Below, piece after piece: positions 1 to 7,547 of a DNA stretch of 64,000 nucleotides. This DNA is from JANPBY01 sp963851405 (lineage in GTDB: Bacteria; Actinomycetota; Actinomycetes; DATJPE01): NCBI GenBank assembly GCA_963851405.1, contig CAWKPB010000001.1, positions 372,001-436,000 on the forward strand, given 5' to 3'. Position numbers and translations under genes: made by a program. Positions within the stretch are counted from its first letter, which is position 1; each line of letters begins with the position of its first letter. The notes under the pieces are model-generated. The model was not told where the DNA came from and searched no databases. It saw only the letters and a list, made by a program, of their open reading frames with translations.

Positions 1-1
1 G

Positions 2-682
2 GCGGCTGCTGTCCTTGGAGCCCTAGAAGCAGGCCCAGCGACCCTGGCGAACCTGGTACAGGCCACAGGGCTGGCGCGACCGACCGCACACCGGCTGGCC
101 GTGGCCTTGGAGTATCACCGGTTGGTAGCCCGCGATCTCCAGGGCCGGTTCATTCTCGGGCCCCGCCTAGGCGAACTCGCGTCTGCAGCCGGAGAGGACC
201 GACTGCAGGTGTCCGCGGGACCGATACTCAGCTCGTTGCGAGACATGACCGGCGAGAGCGCACAACTCTATCGCCGGCAAGGTGCCGAACGAATCTGCGT
301 CGCGGCCGCCGAACGCCTGTCGGGTCTACGTGACACCGTTCCCGTGGGTTCGGTCCTACCCATGTCCGCTGGCTCTGCGGCGCAGGTGCTGTTGGCGTGG
401 GAGGAGCCCGACCGGATGCATCGCGGGCTCCGCCAAGCGCGCTTTACAGCAACCGTGCTGTCCGGGGTGCGACGCCGTGGGTGGGCCCAAAGTGTTGGAG
501 AACGTGAGGCCGGCGTGGCCTCAGTCTCAGCTCCGGTCCGGGGACCCGCCGGGAAGGTCGTCGCCGCGGTCAGCGTGTCCGGCCCCATCGAGCGGCTCTC
601 GCGCACACCCGGGCGCCTCCACGCACCTGCCGTGATGGGGGCTGCGAACGCTCTGACGGAGGCGCTGCGGCGGGCCGGGTAG
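2..682 (+). CDS. ndgR: NdgR/LtbR-like IclR-family regulator, 5' end outside window
   Basis: The reading frame is already open at base 2 and gives 226 residues to a TAG stop. The first 45 or so residues are the end of an IclR winged helix-turn-helix (PATLANLVQATGLARPTAHR is the recognition region). The rest is the IclR effector-binding domain. From memory the sequence is very close to Streptomyces NdgR and its corynebacterial counterpart LtbR, which control leuCD and other branched-chain amino acid genes. That fits the cimA, leuB and ilv genes found in this window. In known relatives the regulator is divergent from leuC, so leuCD probably lies just left of base 1; this is inferred. Only the N-terminal few residues are missing. 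Confidence 0.9.
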   Translation, partial: AAAVLGALEAGPATLANLVQATGLARPTAHRLAVALEYHRLVARDLQGRFILGPRLGELASAAGEDRLQVSAGPILSSLRDMTGESAQLYRRQGAERICVAAAERLSGLRDTVPVGSVLPMSAGSAAQVLLAWEEPDRMHRGLRQARFTATVLSGVRRRGWAQSVGEREAGVASVSAPVRGPAGKVVAAVSVSGPIERLSRTPGRLHAPAVMGAANALTEALRRAG

Positions 683-726
683 GAAGAGCCCGACCAGGTC
701 CATGGGCTCTCACTGATCGAAACAAC

Positions 727-761
727 ACGAAGGGCCCAGGTCTATGACCTGAGCCCTTCGT
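727..761 (-). terminator. Hairpin terminator between ndgR and tRNA-Glu
   Basis: Arms at 727-741 and 747-761 form a 15-bp stem with one mismatch and a 5-base loop. On the minus strand the stem is followed by TGTTGTTT, so it most likely ends tRNA-Glu transcription. It may also stop ndgR readthrough from the other side, where there is no T-run. Confidence 0.7.
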
Positions 762-766
762 CCACG

Positions 767-839
767 TAGCCCCGACGGGATTCGAACCCGCGCTACCGCC
801 TTGAGAGGGCGGCGTGCTAGGCCGCTACACAACGGGGCC
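767..839 (-). tRNA. tRNA-Glu (anticodon CUC)
   Basis: This is a 73-base cloverleaf. The acceptor arms GGCCCCG and CGGGGCT pair with a G-U at the first position and A is the discriminator base. The anticodon loop is CTCTCAA, giving CUC, and the T-arm contains GGTTCGAATCC. No CCA is encoded. It lies beside tRNA-Gln and gltX, whose enzyme charges it. Confidence 0.95.
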
Positions 840-869
840 GTGGGAGTCGGCGCGAACCGACGAGGCCGA

Positions 870-875
870 AGTGTA
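870..875 (-). promoter_or_regulatory. Possible -10 box for tRNA-Glu
   Basis: The minus strand reads TACACT, matching the actinobacterial TAnnnT -10 pattern, 30 bases upstream of the tRNA-Glu 5' end. No good -35 is visible 17-18 bases further up, so tRNA-Glu may also be read from the tRNA-Gln promoter. Confidence 0.4.
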
Positions 876-902
876 TCTGGGCCTGCCGGAAACAGCGTCT
901 CG

Positions 903-974
903 CTGGGGTACCAGGACTCGAACCTAGACTAACTGAACCAGAATCAGTTGGGCTGCCAATTACCCCATACCCCA
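903..974 (-). tRNA. tRNA-Gln (anticodon CUG)
   Basis: This is a 72-base cloverleaf. The acceptor arms TGGGGTA and TACCCCA pair perfectly and the discriminator is G. The anticodon stem ACTGA/TCAGT encloses TTCTGGT, giving anticodon CUG. CCA is not encoded. GatCAB encoded at 31-35 kb would convert Glu-tRNA-Gln to Gln-tRNA-Gln if no GlnRS is present. Confidence 0.95.
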
Positions 975-1011
975 AGGGGGGCGGCCACGACTCGTAACCG
1001 CACCGACGCAG

Positions 1012-1040
1012 AGTCTAGCGAAGCCGTTCACCGGCCCCAA
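1012..1040 (-). promoter_or_regulatory. Promoter for the tRNA-Gln/tRNA-Glu pair
   Basis: On the minus strand TTGGGG (1035-1040) and TAGACT (1012-1017) are separated by exactly 17 bases. Transcription would begin near 1005, about 30 bases before tRNA-Gln. The promoter lies between the gltX stop and the tRNA. Confidence 0.6.
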
Positions 1041-1068
1041 ATGGCGCGCAGGCCCCGCGCCTTCTCGC

Positions 1069-2565
1069 TCAGCCCACCTCGGCCCGAAGAGCCGCAATCC
1101 GCCGCAGACAGGCCCCGCGCCCGAGCAACTCCATGGACTCGAACAACGGAGGGGACACCCGCTGCCCGCTGACCGCCGTACGGACCGGACCGAAAGCGAA
1201 TCTCGGCTTGAGCCCGAGCCCTTCGACCAAGGCCGTCCGCAGGCTGCCCTCGATGTCGGCGGCGAACCACTCGGCCAACGGTTCCAAGACGGCGTGTGCT
1301 GCCGCGAGCACGGTGCCTGCATCGTCAGCCAGCGCTGACCGCGCCTCCAGCGAGACGCGGAAGTCCGGCTCAGGGACGAACAGAAAGCCGAGCATGTCTT
1401 CGGCCTCGGTCAACAGGTTCATCCGCTCCTGGACCAGTGGCGTCGCCGCGCGCACCACAGCCCGATCCTTATCTGTGGCAGGAGTTCGCAGCACCCCCGA
1501 ACGTTCCAGATGCGCAGTGAGCCGCTCGGACAGGTCGTCGACACTCAGCGAACGGATGTAGTGACCGTTCAGCCAACGCAACTTGTCCAGGTCGAAAACC
1601 GGCCCCACGGTATTGACCCGTTCCCAATCGAAGTCCTCGACCAGGTCATCGAAACCAAAGATCTCGACTCCCTCTGGCTGGGAGTAGCCCATGAGTCCGA
1701 GGAAATTCAGTAGCGCCTCCGGCAAGTAACCGGCCTCCGCGAACCAGGTCAGCCGGGCGGCCGGGTTTTTCCGCTTACTGATCTTGGACTTGTCGGCGTT
1801 GCGAAGCAGCGGCATGTGGGCGAACGTCGGCGGGTCCCATCCCAGCCACCGGTAGAGCAACAGGTGTTTCGGGGTCGAGCTGATCCACTCCTCGCCCCGC
1901 ACGACATGGGTGATGCCCATCTCGTGATCGTCGACGACGCTGGCGAGGTGGTACGTCGGATAGCCGTCGGCCTTCACGATGACCTGGTCGTCCGGTCGAG
2001 GGGCACCCACTTCGCCGCGAATCAAGTCCACGAACGTCAAGGGAACGTCGTCGGGCACGAGCATGCGGACCACAGGGTTCTCGCTGAACCCGTCGAGTTG
2101 GGCGCGCTCCTCCCGACTCTTCCCGTGGCACAGCCGGTCATACCCCGTGGCCTGTTTCGCCTTCTGTTGTGCCTCGCGCATCTGTTGCAGGCGAGCTGGT
2201 GAGCACCAGCAGTGGTAGGCATGGCCAGCAGCAAGCAGGGTGTCCACGTGCGGCGGGTACGTGTCGAGCCGCTCGGATTGGCGATACGGCGCACAGGGAC
2301 CCCCCTTGTCCGGTCCCTCATCCCACGACAGCCCCAGCCAGGACAGGGTGTCGTACACCTGCTGTTCGCTGTCCGCGACATAGCGCGCTCGGTCGGTGTC
2401 TTCGATGCGGAGAAGGAACTGGCCCCCCTGCTGGCGGACGAACGCCAGATTGAACAAGGCCATGTACGCCGTGCCGACGTGCGGGTCCCCGGTAGGCGAC
2501 GGGGCGACCCGGAGGCGGACCGGCCCAAGCCCGCCAACCGATCGGGCCGATGATCGGTCAGCCAT
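1069..2565 (-). CDS. gltX: Glutamyl-tRNA synthetase
   Basis: A 498-residue class I aminoacyl-tRNA synthetase that joins glutamate to tRNA-Glu in the cytoplasm. The HIGH signature appears as HVGT (about residues 29-32) after PSPTGDP, and the KMSKS loop as KISKR (about 261-265). The C-terminal 150 residues are the helical anticodon-binding region. I chose the ATG at 2565, giving MADRSS; it overlaps the upstream FAH gene stop by 8 bases, so the two are translationally coupled. An ATG four codons earlier is possible. The window also encodes GatCAB, so the enzyme is probably non-discriminating and also mischarges tRNA-Gln; this is inferred from context. Confidence 0.97.
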   Translation of the reverse strand: MADRSSARSVGGLGPVRLRVAPSPTGDPHVGTAYMALFNLAFVRQQGGQFLLRIEDTDRARYVADSEQQVYDTLSWLGLSWDEGPDKGGPCAPYRQSERLDTYPPHVDTLLAAGHAYHCWCSPARLQQMREAQQKAKQATGYDRLCHGKSREERAQLDGFSENPVVRMLVPDDVPLTFVDLIRGEVGAPRPDDQVIVKADGYPTYHLASVVDDHEMGITHVVRGEEWISSTPKHLLLYRWLGWDPPTFAHMPLLRNADKSKISKRKNPAARLTWFAEAGYLPEALLNFLGLMGYSQPEGVEIFGFDDLVEDFDWERVNTVGPVFDLDKLRWLNGHYIRSLSVDDLSERLTAHLERSGVLRTPATDKDRAVVRAATPLVQERMNLLTEAEDMLGFLFVPEPDFRVSLEARSALADDAGTVLAAAHAVLEPLAEWFAADIEGSLRTALVEGLGLKPRFAFGPVRTAVSGQRVSPPLFESMELLGRGACLRRIAALRAEVG

Positions 2566-3334
2566 GACCCACCACACGATTGGTCAAGGAACCAATGCCC
2601 TCGATCTCGATGACGATCTGATCACCCGCGGCAACGGGGCCAACGCCGGCAGGGGTTCCCGTGAGCAAGACATCACCGGGGAGCAGGGTCATGACTGCAG
2701 AGACATAGGCCACCAGCTCAGACACCCCGCGGAGCATGTCGCTCGTGCGGCCGTCCTGTCGAAGCTCTCCATTGACCGTGCACGAGAGCGCCAAATCATT
2801 TGGGTCCACATCGGTCACGATCCACGGTCCAATGGGGCAGAAGCCGTCGAAGCCCTTCGCCCGAGTCCATTGCGCGTCCGTCCTCTGCAGGTCGCGGGCG
2901 GTGACATCGTTCGCGGCGGTGTACCCCAAGACGACCTCGGCGGCGCGTTCAAGAGGAACCTCGCGGCACAGCCGCCCGATGACCACTGCCAGTTCGGCCT
3001 CGTGGTGCACGTCGTTGGACAGCGCCGGGTACGTGATCGGATCCCCCGGCCCGATCACGGATGTCGAAGGCTTCAGAAACACCACGGGCTCGGCCGGGGG
3101 CTCCGCACCCATCTCCCGAGCGTGCTCCGCGTAGTTCTTGCCGATCCCGATGACTTTGCTCGGGAGGACGGGGGCCAGGAGGCGGACTTCCCCTAGCGGA
3201 AACCGGGCGGTGGACAGTTCGAAGGCGCCGAACGGATGGCCCTTGATCGCCGTGACATGGGTGGCTTCGTCCTCGCCGTCTACAACACCGAAGGCCACCT
3301 CTCCGCCACCGACGGCGAATCTGCAGATGCGCAC
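2558..3334 (-). CDS. Fumarylacetoacetate hydrolase (FAH) family protein
   Basis: A 258-residue protein of the FAH fold, whose members hydrolyse or decarboxylate beta-keto acids using a divalent metal. Metal ligands are visible in HHEAELAVVIG (Glu-x-Glu) and in NDVTARD further on; GKNYAEHAREMG is the family's N-terminal signature. The substrate cannot be told from sequence; acylpyruvate or a 2-hydroxyhepta-2,4-diene-type substrate are possibilities. The gene precedes gltX with an 8-base overlap, the same order I recall for mycobacterial Rv2993c-Rv2992c. The start is a GTG with a TAGCGT -10-like box six bases before it, suggesting a leaderless mRNA. Confidence 0.88.
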   Translation of the reverse strand: MRICRFAVGGGEVAFGVVDGEDEATHVTAIKGHPFGAFELSTARFPLGEVRLLAPVLPSKVIGIGKNYAEHAREMGAEPPAEPVVFLKPSTSVIGPGDPITYPALSNDVHHEAELAVVIGRLCREVPLERAAEVVLGYTAANDVTARDLQRTDAQWTRAKGFDGFCPIGPWIVTDVDPNDLALSCTVNGELRQDGRTSDMLRGVSELVAYVSAVMTLLPGDVLLTGTPAGVGPVAAGDQIVIEIEGIGSLTNRVVGHG

Positions 3335-3340
3335 GGACTC

Positions 3341-3346
3341 ACGCTA
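3341..3346 (-). promoter_or_regulatory. Leaderless-type -10 box before the FAH gene
   Basis: The minus strand reads TAGCGT, six bases before the GTG start at 3334. This TAnnnT spacing is typical of leaderless actinobacterial transcripts. No -35 is convincing. Confidence 0.4.
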
Positions 3347-3400
3347 CCGGCGAGACAACCTCCCCCGGCCATCGCATCCTTGTCCTCGAAGTACCAGCCG

Positions 3401-5026
3401 TCAGCGAGGGCTCACTTCCGCTCGGATCAGACCAAATGTGAGGCCGTCAACGAGTGCCTCCCAGGAGGCCTCGACCACGTTGTCGCCAACCCCCACGGTG
3501 ACCCAGGACGTCAAACCATCGCTCGTTTCCACGAGGACTCGGGTCATGGCATCGGTTCCGTGCGCAGCGTCGGTGATGCGAACCTTGTAGTCGATGAGTT
3601 CCAGCCGCTCGATCGCGGGGTACAGCTGGCCGACAGCGATGCGCATGGCGTGGTCCAGCGCGTTCACCGGGCCGTTTCCCTCACCAACCGCCACCACCCG
3701 CTCACCCCCGGCACGAACCTTGACTGTGGCCTCCGCCAGTGCCTGTCCGCCCTCACCATTGGACTCGACGATCGCGCGCCACGACTCGACTTCCCAATAC
3801 GTCGGCCGTCGGCCCTCAACCTCCTCCCGCACCAGCAACTCAAAGGATGCGTCGGCCGCCTCGAAGGTGTAGCCCCGCGACTCCAACAACTTGACCCGGT
3901 CGGTCACTCGGCCGACCAGTTCACGATCGGCCAAGTCGAAGCCCAGTTCTCTGCCTTTGATCTCGATCGAGGCGCGACCAGCCATCTCGGACACGAGCAT
4001 CCTCATGTCATTCCCGACTGACTCCGGAGACTCATGTTGGTAGAGCATCGGATCCACCTTCACCGCACTGGCATGCAAGCCGGCCTTGTGAGCGAAGGCG
4101 CTCGTGCCTACGTAGGGCTGCCGCGAGTACGGCGGCACATTGGTGACTTCCGAGACTGCATGGGAGATGCGGGTCGCCTCGCGCAAGGCCCGCGCTGGCA
4201 ACACCTCACGGCCCCGCTTCAGCTCCAAGTTCGCCACCACTGCCACCAGATCGGCGTTCCCGGTGCGTTCGCCATACCCGTTCAAGGTCCCCTGCACATG
4301 CGTGGCCCCGGCATCGACGGCAGCCAGGGAGTTAGCCACAGCGCACCCGGCATCGTTGTGACAGTGAATGCCCACCCTGATGCCGGTGAACCGGACCACG
4401 TCATCGACAACCTGGGCCACCTCATCAGGGAGCATGCCTCCGTTCGTGTCACAGAGGGCCACCACCTCCGCCCCAGCTTCGGTGGCGGTCTGCAGTACCT
4501 CCAGGGCATACCCCCGGTTGCTTCGGTAGCCGTCGAAGAAATGTTCGGCGTCAAGGAAGACGCGGCGACCTTCACGGCCCAACAAATCAACCGTGTCGCG
4601 AACCATCGCAAGGTTCTCCCGAAGGTCGGTACGGAGCGCCCTCTCGACGTGACCGTCATGGCTCTTAGCGACCACGGTAACCACCGACGTCTCGGCCTCG
4701 ACCAAGGCGCGAACCAACGTGTCGGTTTCCACTCGTGACTCAGGACGCCTGGTCGAACCAAAGGCAGCCAACGTCGAGTGCCTGAGCTTCAGCTCGGCGC
4801 GCGCGCGGCGGAAGAATTCCGTGTCCTTCGGACTGGCGCCCGGCCAACCACCCTCGATGAATCCGACGCCGAGGTCATCAAGATGTGCAGCGATCGTGAG
4901 CTTGTCCTCGACGGAAAGCGTGAGGCCCTCTTGCTGGGCCCCGTCACGCAGGGTCGTGTCGTACACATGAAAGCCGTCGTGGGATGGCACCACATCGGTG
5001 ATGCCGGACTCTTCGCGCTCGACCAT
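3401..5026 (-). CDS. cimA: (R)-citramalate synthase
   Basis: A 541-residue enzyme condensing pyruvate and acetyl-CoA to citramalate, the first step of the threonine-independent route to 2-oxobutyrate and isoleucine. The N-terminal HMGL-like TIM barrel has DTTLRDGAQQEG (metal and substrate contact, about residues 22-33) and the metal-binding HCHND. The C-terminal 150 residues are the LeuA-type regulatory domain, where isoleucine feedback usually acts. The pattern GAQQEG with EGGWPG separates CimA from LeuA and homocitrate synthases. The ATG at 5026 follows an excellent ribosome site, GGAGGTCACC, five bases upstream. Upstream lies a leader peptide and terminator, so expression is probably attenuated. 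Downstream steps use LeuCD (outside the window), LeuB and IlvBNCDE. Confidence 0.95.
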   Translation of the reverse strand: MVEREESGITDVVPSHDGFHVYDTTLRDGAQQEGLTLSVEDKLTIAAHLDDLGVGFIEGGWPGASPKDTEFFRRARAELKLRHSTLAAFGSTRRPESRVETDTLVRALVEAETSVVTVVAKSHDGHVERALRTDLRENLAMVRDTVDLLGREGRRVFLDAEHFFDGYRSNRGYALEVLQTATEAGAEVVALCDTNGGMLPDEVAQVVDDVVRFTGIRVGIHCHNDAGCAVANSLAAVDAGATHVQGTLNGYGERTGNADLVAVVANLELKRGREVLPARALREATRISHAVSEVTNVPPYSRQPYVGTSAFAHKAGLHASAVKVDPMLYQHESPESVGNDMRMLVSEMAGRASIEIKGRELGFDLADRELVGRVTDRVKLLESRGYTFEAADASFELLVREEVEGRRPTYWEVESWRAIVESNGEGGQALAEATVKVRAGGERVVAVGEGNGPVNALDHAMRIAVGQLYPAIERLELIDYKVRITDAAHGTDAMTRVLVETSDGLTSWVTVGVGDNVVEASWEALVDGLTFGLIRAEVSPR

Positions 5027-5050
5027 CGGTTGGTGACCTCCGTCGTCAGG

Positions 5051-5084
5051 AAAAGAAAAAGACCCCCCACTACGTGGGAGGTCT
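5051..5084 (-). terminator. Attenuator terminator in the cimA leader
   Basis: On the minus strand AGACCTCCCAC (5074-5084) pairs along 11 bases, allowing one G-U, with GTGGGGGGTCT (5060-5070) across a 3-base loop. It is followed by TTTTTCTTTT. It points toward cimA and ends about 25 bases before its start codon, so it can only terminate transcripts heading into cimA. Confidence 0.85.
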
Positions 5085-5115
5085 GCGCACGGGCCGAATC
5101 GATCAGCCGGTGCGC
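5085..5115 (-). promoter_or_regulatory. First hairpin of the cimA attenuator
   Basis: GCGCAC...GTGCGC pairs (5110-5115 with 5085-5090), continued after a single mismatch by GGC/GCC. The 5' arm overlaps the last codons and stop region of the leader peptide. It directly abuts the terminator stem. A ribosome stalled or finishing on the leader would change whether it forms. Confidence 0.6.
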
Positions 5116-5141
5116 CTGCTGCTAATGACCGCGCTCAACAT
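5103..5141 (-). CDS. cimA leader peptide MLSAVISSRRTG
   Basis: A 12-codon open frame starting ATG and ending TGA, 76 bases before cimA. It contains adjacent Val-Ile codons (GTC ATT), products of the pathway cimA feeds. GTGGGG lies directly before the ATG and may act as a weak ribosome site, or the message may be leaderless. Its tail lies inside the first hairpin and the terminator follows, the layout expected for ribosome-mediated attenuation. The peptide call rests on position and composition, not on similarity to a known leader. Confidence 0.6.
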   Translation of the reverse strand: MLSAVISSRRTG

Positions 5142-5193
5142 CCCCACGAGTGTGACATACCATCCCGCACATGGGGCGTCGCCGCTCGAAACC

Positions 5194-6189
5194 GTGCCGG
5201 TGACCCGACCGCGCGCCGTCGGCCTCGTCCTCGCCTTGGTGCTGGTGGCTTCCCTGGCCCTTGGGACCATCGCAGCACTGGCGGCCGGGAACGAGACGAC
5301 GACCACCAACTCACCGGCGACCGGCCAACTCCCGGTGCCCGAAGGGGCGACCGCCGTCCTCCCGCCGGTGGGAGAGGAGCCGATGCTCTCGGCCGGACAG
5401 GACGTGCTCGTCATCGGTGATTCCCTCGCCCTGAGCACCTACCCCTGGCTCGCGGAGTTGATGCCGGACCGTGAGGTCACCTGGCTCGCCCAGGTCGGTC
5501 GAGGCACCGAGCAGTCCCGAACCGCACTCGAGGAGTTCGCGAAAACTGAGGCCCTGCCTCCGATCCTCATCGTGAGCAGCGGAACCAACGACCTTGACGC
5601 ATCCACCACTGAGCTGGAGGCGGCCCGGATCCTCGAACTCGCAGGACCGGACCGGTGCGTGGTTTGGGCCGACGTCGTACGCCCCGAATCCTTCGGAGAC
5701 GGACTTGCTGCCGTGAACGAGTCTCTGCTTCGTGTCTTCACGGGTCGTAGCAACGTGGTCCGCGTTGCCTGGCAAGCCCTTATCTCGGCTCATCCGGACT
5801 GGCTCGCGGGCGACGGCATACACCCCGATCAGTCAGGAAACCAGGCTAGGGCCCGCGCGTTCGCCGAGGCTGCCTTCACGTGTTCCCCGCGTGACCTCGC
5901 TGCGCCCACGGCTGCTCGCCAGTTCCTCCCGCCCTCCGCATTTCTGGCTCCAGGCGGGTCGACCCCTTCGACCGGCCCGGCCGCCGCTTCGAGCTCGTAC
6001 TCCTCGGCCCGACCCTCATCGCCTCGTCCCAACCCCCCGTCACCTCGTCCGACGAAGACCCGTTCCCCCGACCCTTCCGGATCCGCTGTTCCTTCGCCGG
6101 AGACCTCGCCCACGCCACCCACGCCACCGGAACCAAGCACGAGCCCTCCGGAGGGACCGGCGCCGGGCGAGCAGTCGACCGCGCCATGA
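5194..6189 (+). CDS. Exported SGNH/GDSL-type hydrolase
   Basis: With a GTG start at 5194 this is 331 residues: an N-terminal hydrophobic segment (about 12-32, signal peptide or anchor), a short linker, an SGNH domain, and a tail of some 90 residues rich in Pro, Ser and Thr. Catalytic blocks are GDSL (Ser about 77), GTND (about 130-133) and DGIHPD (Asp/His about 207-212). Family members are esterases or acyl-carbohydrate hydrolases acting outside the cell; the substrate is unknown. An in-frame ATG at 5125 would run the gene through the cimA leader on the other strand, so the start is uncertain; GTG at 5200 is also possible. The stop overlaps the next gene's start (ATGA). Confidence 0.8.
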   Translation: MPVTRPRAVGLVLALVLVASLALGTIAALAAGNETTTTNSPATGQLPVPEGATAVLPPVGEEPMLSAGQDVLVIGDSLALSTYPWLAELMPDREVTWLAQVGRGTEQSRTALEEFAKTEALPPILIVSSGTNDLDASTTELEAARILELAGPDRCVVWADVVRPESFGDGLAAVNESLLRVFTGRSNVVRVAWQALISAHPDWLAGDGIHPDQSGNQARARAFAEAAFTCSPRDLAAPTAARQFLPPSAFLAPGGSTPSTGPAAASSSYSSARPSSPRPNPPSPRPTKTRSPDPSGSAVPSPETSPTPPTPPEPSTSPPEGPAPGEQSTAP

Positions 6190-7043
6190 CCGGAGACGGT
6201 GACGTGGATCAAGGCGCTATCACGCGGCGCCACGCGCTCGTGGCCGGAACCGCCGGCCTAGCTGCAATCGCCGTCGCGGGAATCGCCGCGTCTGCCACTG
6301 GACTGGCCCCTGCCCCTGGACGGCTTCGCCGCATGTTTGACGGCACCGGACCCGACGGCGTGGTGCCCGACGCACCTCAGTCGGTTCGCCTCGAACAACG
6401 GTGGTCGCGGCACCGGAACCAAGACGTCGGGTTCTTCACCGCGGTCCCCTCCGGATGGTCTGGTGCTCAGCTCCCGGTGTGTCTGGTGCTGCACGGGGCG
6501 AGCGCGACCACCGCGGATTTCGAGGAGTTCGGTCTTGGTCGATTCCTCACCGACGCGATGCGTCGAGGGGTTCCCCCGTTCGTGCTGGCGGGAGCCGACG
6601 GTGGACGCTCGTTCTGGCTCGGCAACGGGGAGAACGACGATCCGCAGCGGATGCTTCGGGAGGAGCTGCCTGTCTGGTGCGCCGAGCGGGGATTCGACGC
6701 CACCCGGATGGCAGCCTACGGCTGGTCCATGGGCGGTCACGGAGTTCTGGTCGCGGCTGAGCGAAACCCGTCGTGGCTTCGCGCGACGGCCACGCTCAGC
6801 CCGGCCGTGAGTCCTGGAGACGCAGCGTTCGAGGACGTTGATCGACTCGACGGTGCCCGGACCGCTGTCTGGTGCGGAAGCGGCGATGCGCTGTACGACA
6901 ACGTCCGCTCCTTTGCATCGATGATCCCCGGCGGTCCAGCCGTCGCCGCCTACGCACCGGGCGCCCACACGCGGGGCTACTGGAACCGAGTGACCCCAGA
7001 TGCGTTCGCGTTCATCGGTTCGTCACTGAGTCGGCGACGCTGA
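6186..7043 (+). CDS. Tat-exported alpha/beta hydrolase, esterase type
   Basis: A 285-residue protein starting with a twin-arginine signal (ITRRHALVAG, then a hydrophobic stretch to about residue 40). The mature part is an alpha/beta hydrolase of the putative-esterase type: an HGASATT oxyanion loop, nucleophile elbow GWSMGG (Ser about 181), a probable acid residue in GSGDALYDN and a His in PGAHTRGYW. Related proteins include S-formylglutathione hydrolase and mycolyltransferase-like esterases. The ATGA overlap with the SGNH gene suggests co-translation and a shared envelope role. Its 3' end overlaps a convergent gene by 21 bases. Confidence 0.82.
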   Translation: MTGDGDVDQGAITRRHALVAGTAGLAAIAVAGIAASATGLAPAPGRLRRMFDGTGPDGVVPDAPQSVRLEQRWSRHRNQDVGFFTAVPSGWSGAQLPVCLVLHGASATTADFEEFGLGRFLTDAMRRGVPPFVLAGADGGRSFWLGNGENDDPQRMLREELPVWCAERGFDATRMAAYGWSMGGHGVLVAAERNPSWLRATATLSPAVSPGDAAFEDVDRLDGARTAVWCGSGDALYDNVRSFASMIPGGPAVAAYAPGAHTRGYWNRVTPDAFAFIGSSLSRRR

Positions 7044-7487
7044 AGGAGCCGCGGCCTGGCACGCGGACGCCTGGGCCCGCAGAGCCTGCTGTTGGGCGTC
7101 CAGCTGATCGACAATGCCGCTGAGCCGCTGAGCATCCAGCTCCCCCACCGCCGATACCGCATCATCGAGCAAACCCAACAGGACCTGAGTGTCGTTGGCG
7201 ATCTGGACGCACTCCGCGGGGATGGTGATCGGGTCCGCGAGGGTCTCTCCAGGCGAAGGAGCAGTCGAGACGGATGGGGTCGGGCTCTGGCCCGGTCCGG
7301 CAGCCGACGACGGGCTGTCGCCCGCCGTGATCAACCCAATAACAACAGCTCCCAGAAGGAGCCCCACCAGAAACGTGCCGGCCGGGATCAGCCAAGCATG
7401 CCGCCATCCATCGGTGGCTGATTCTTGGTCCGAGCCCATCGGCTCCTGGGGACCCTGCGATGGCTGCTCGGAATGGTCGTCAGACAC
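7023..7487 (-). CDS. Small single-pass membrane protein, function unknown
   Basis: A 154-residue protein with a hydrophilic N-terminus, one membrane segment (about residues 33-56, GTFLVGLLLGAVVIGLITAG), a Pro/Ser-rich linker and an Ala/Gln-rich helical C-terminus outside the membrane. The frame is open much further upstream, but the GTG at 7487 has AAAGGAG five bases before it and yields a sensible protein, so I take that start. No family recognised. It is convergent with the Tat esterase gene and divergent from the next membrane protein. Confidence 0.65.
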   Translation of the reverse strand: MSDDHSEQPSQGPQEPMGSDQESATDGWRHAWLIPAGTFLVGLLLGAVVIGLITAGDSPSSAAGPGQSPTPSVSTAPSPGETLADPITIPAECVQIANDTQVLLGLLDDAVSAVGELDAQRLSGIVDQLDAQQQALRAQASACQAAAPSASPTQ

Positions 7488-7547
7488 ACGGGCTCCTTTG
7501 ACGACTCCCTTGACCCACAACGGTTCTGCGCATGGTACACACGACTC

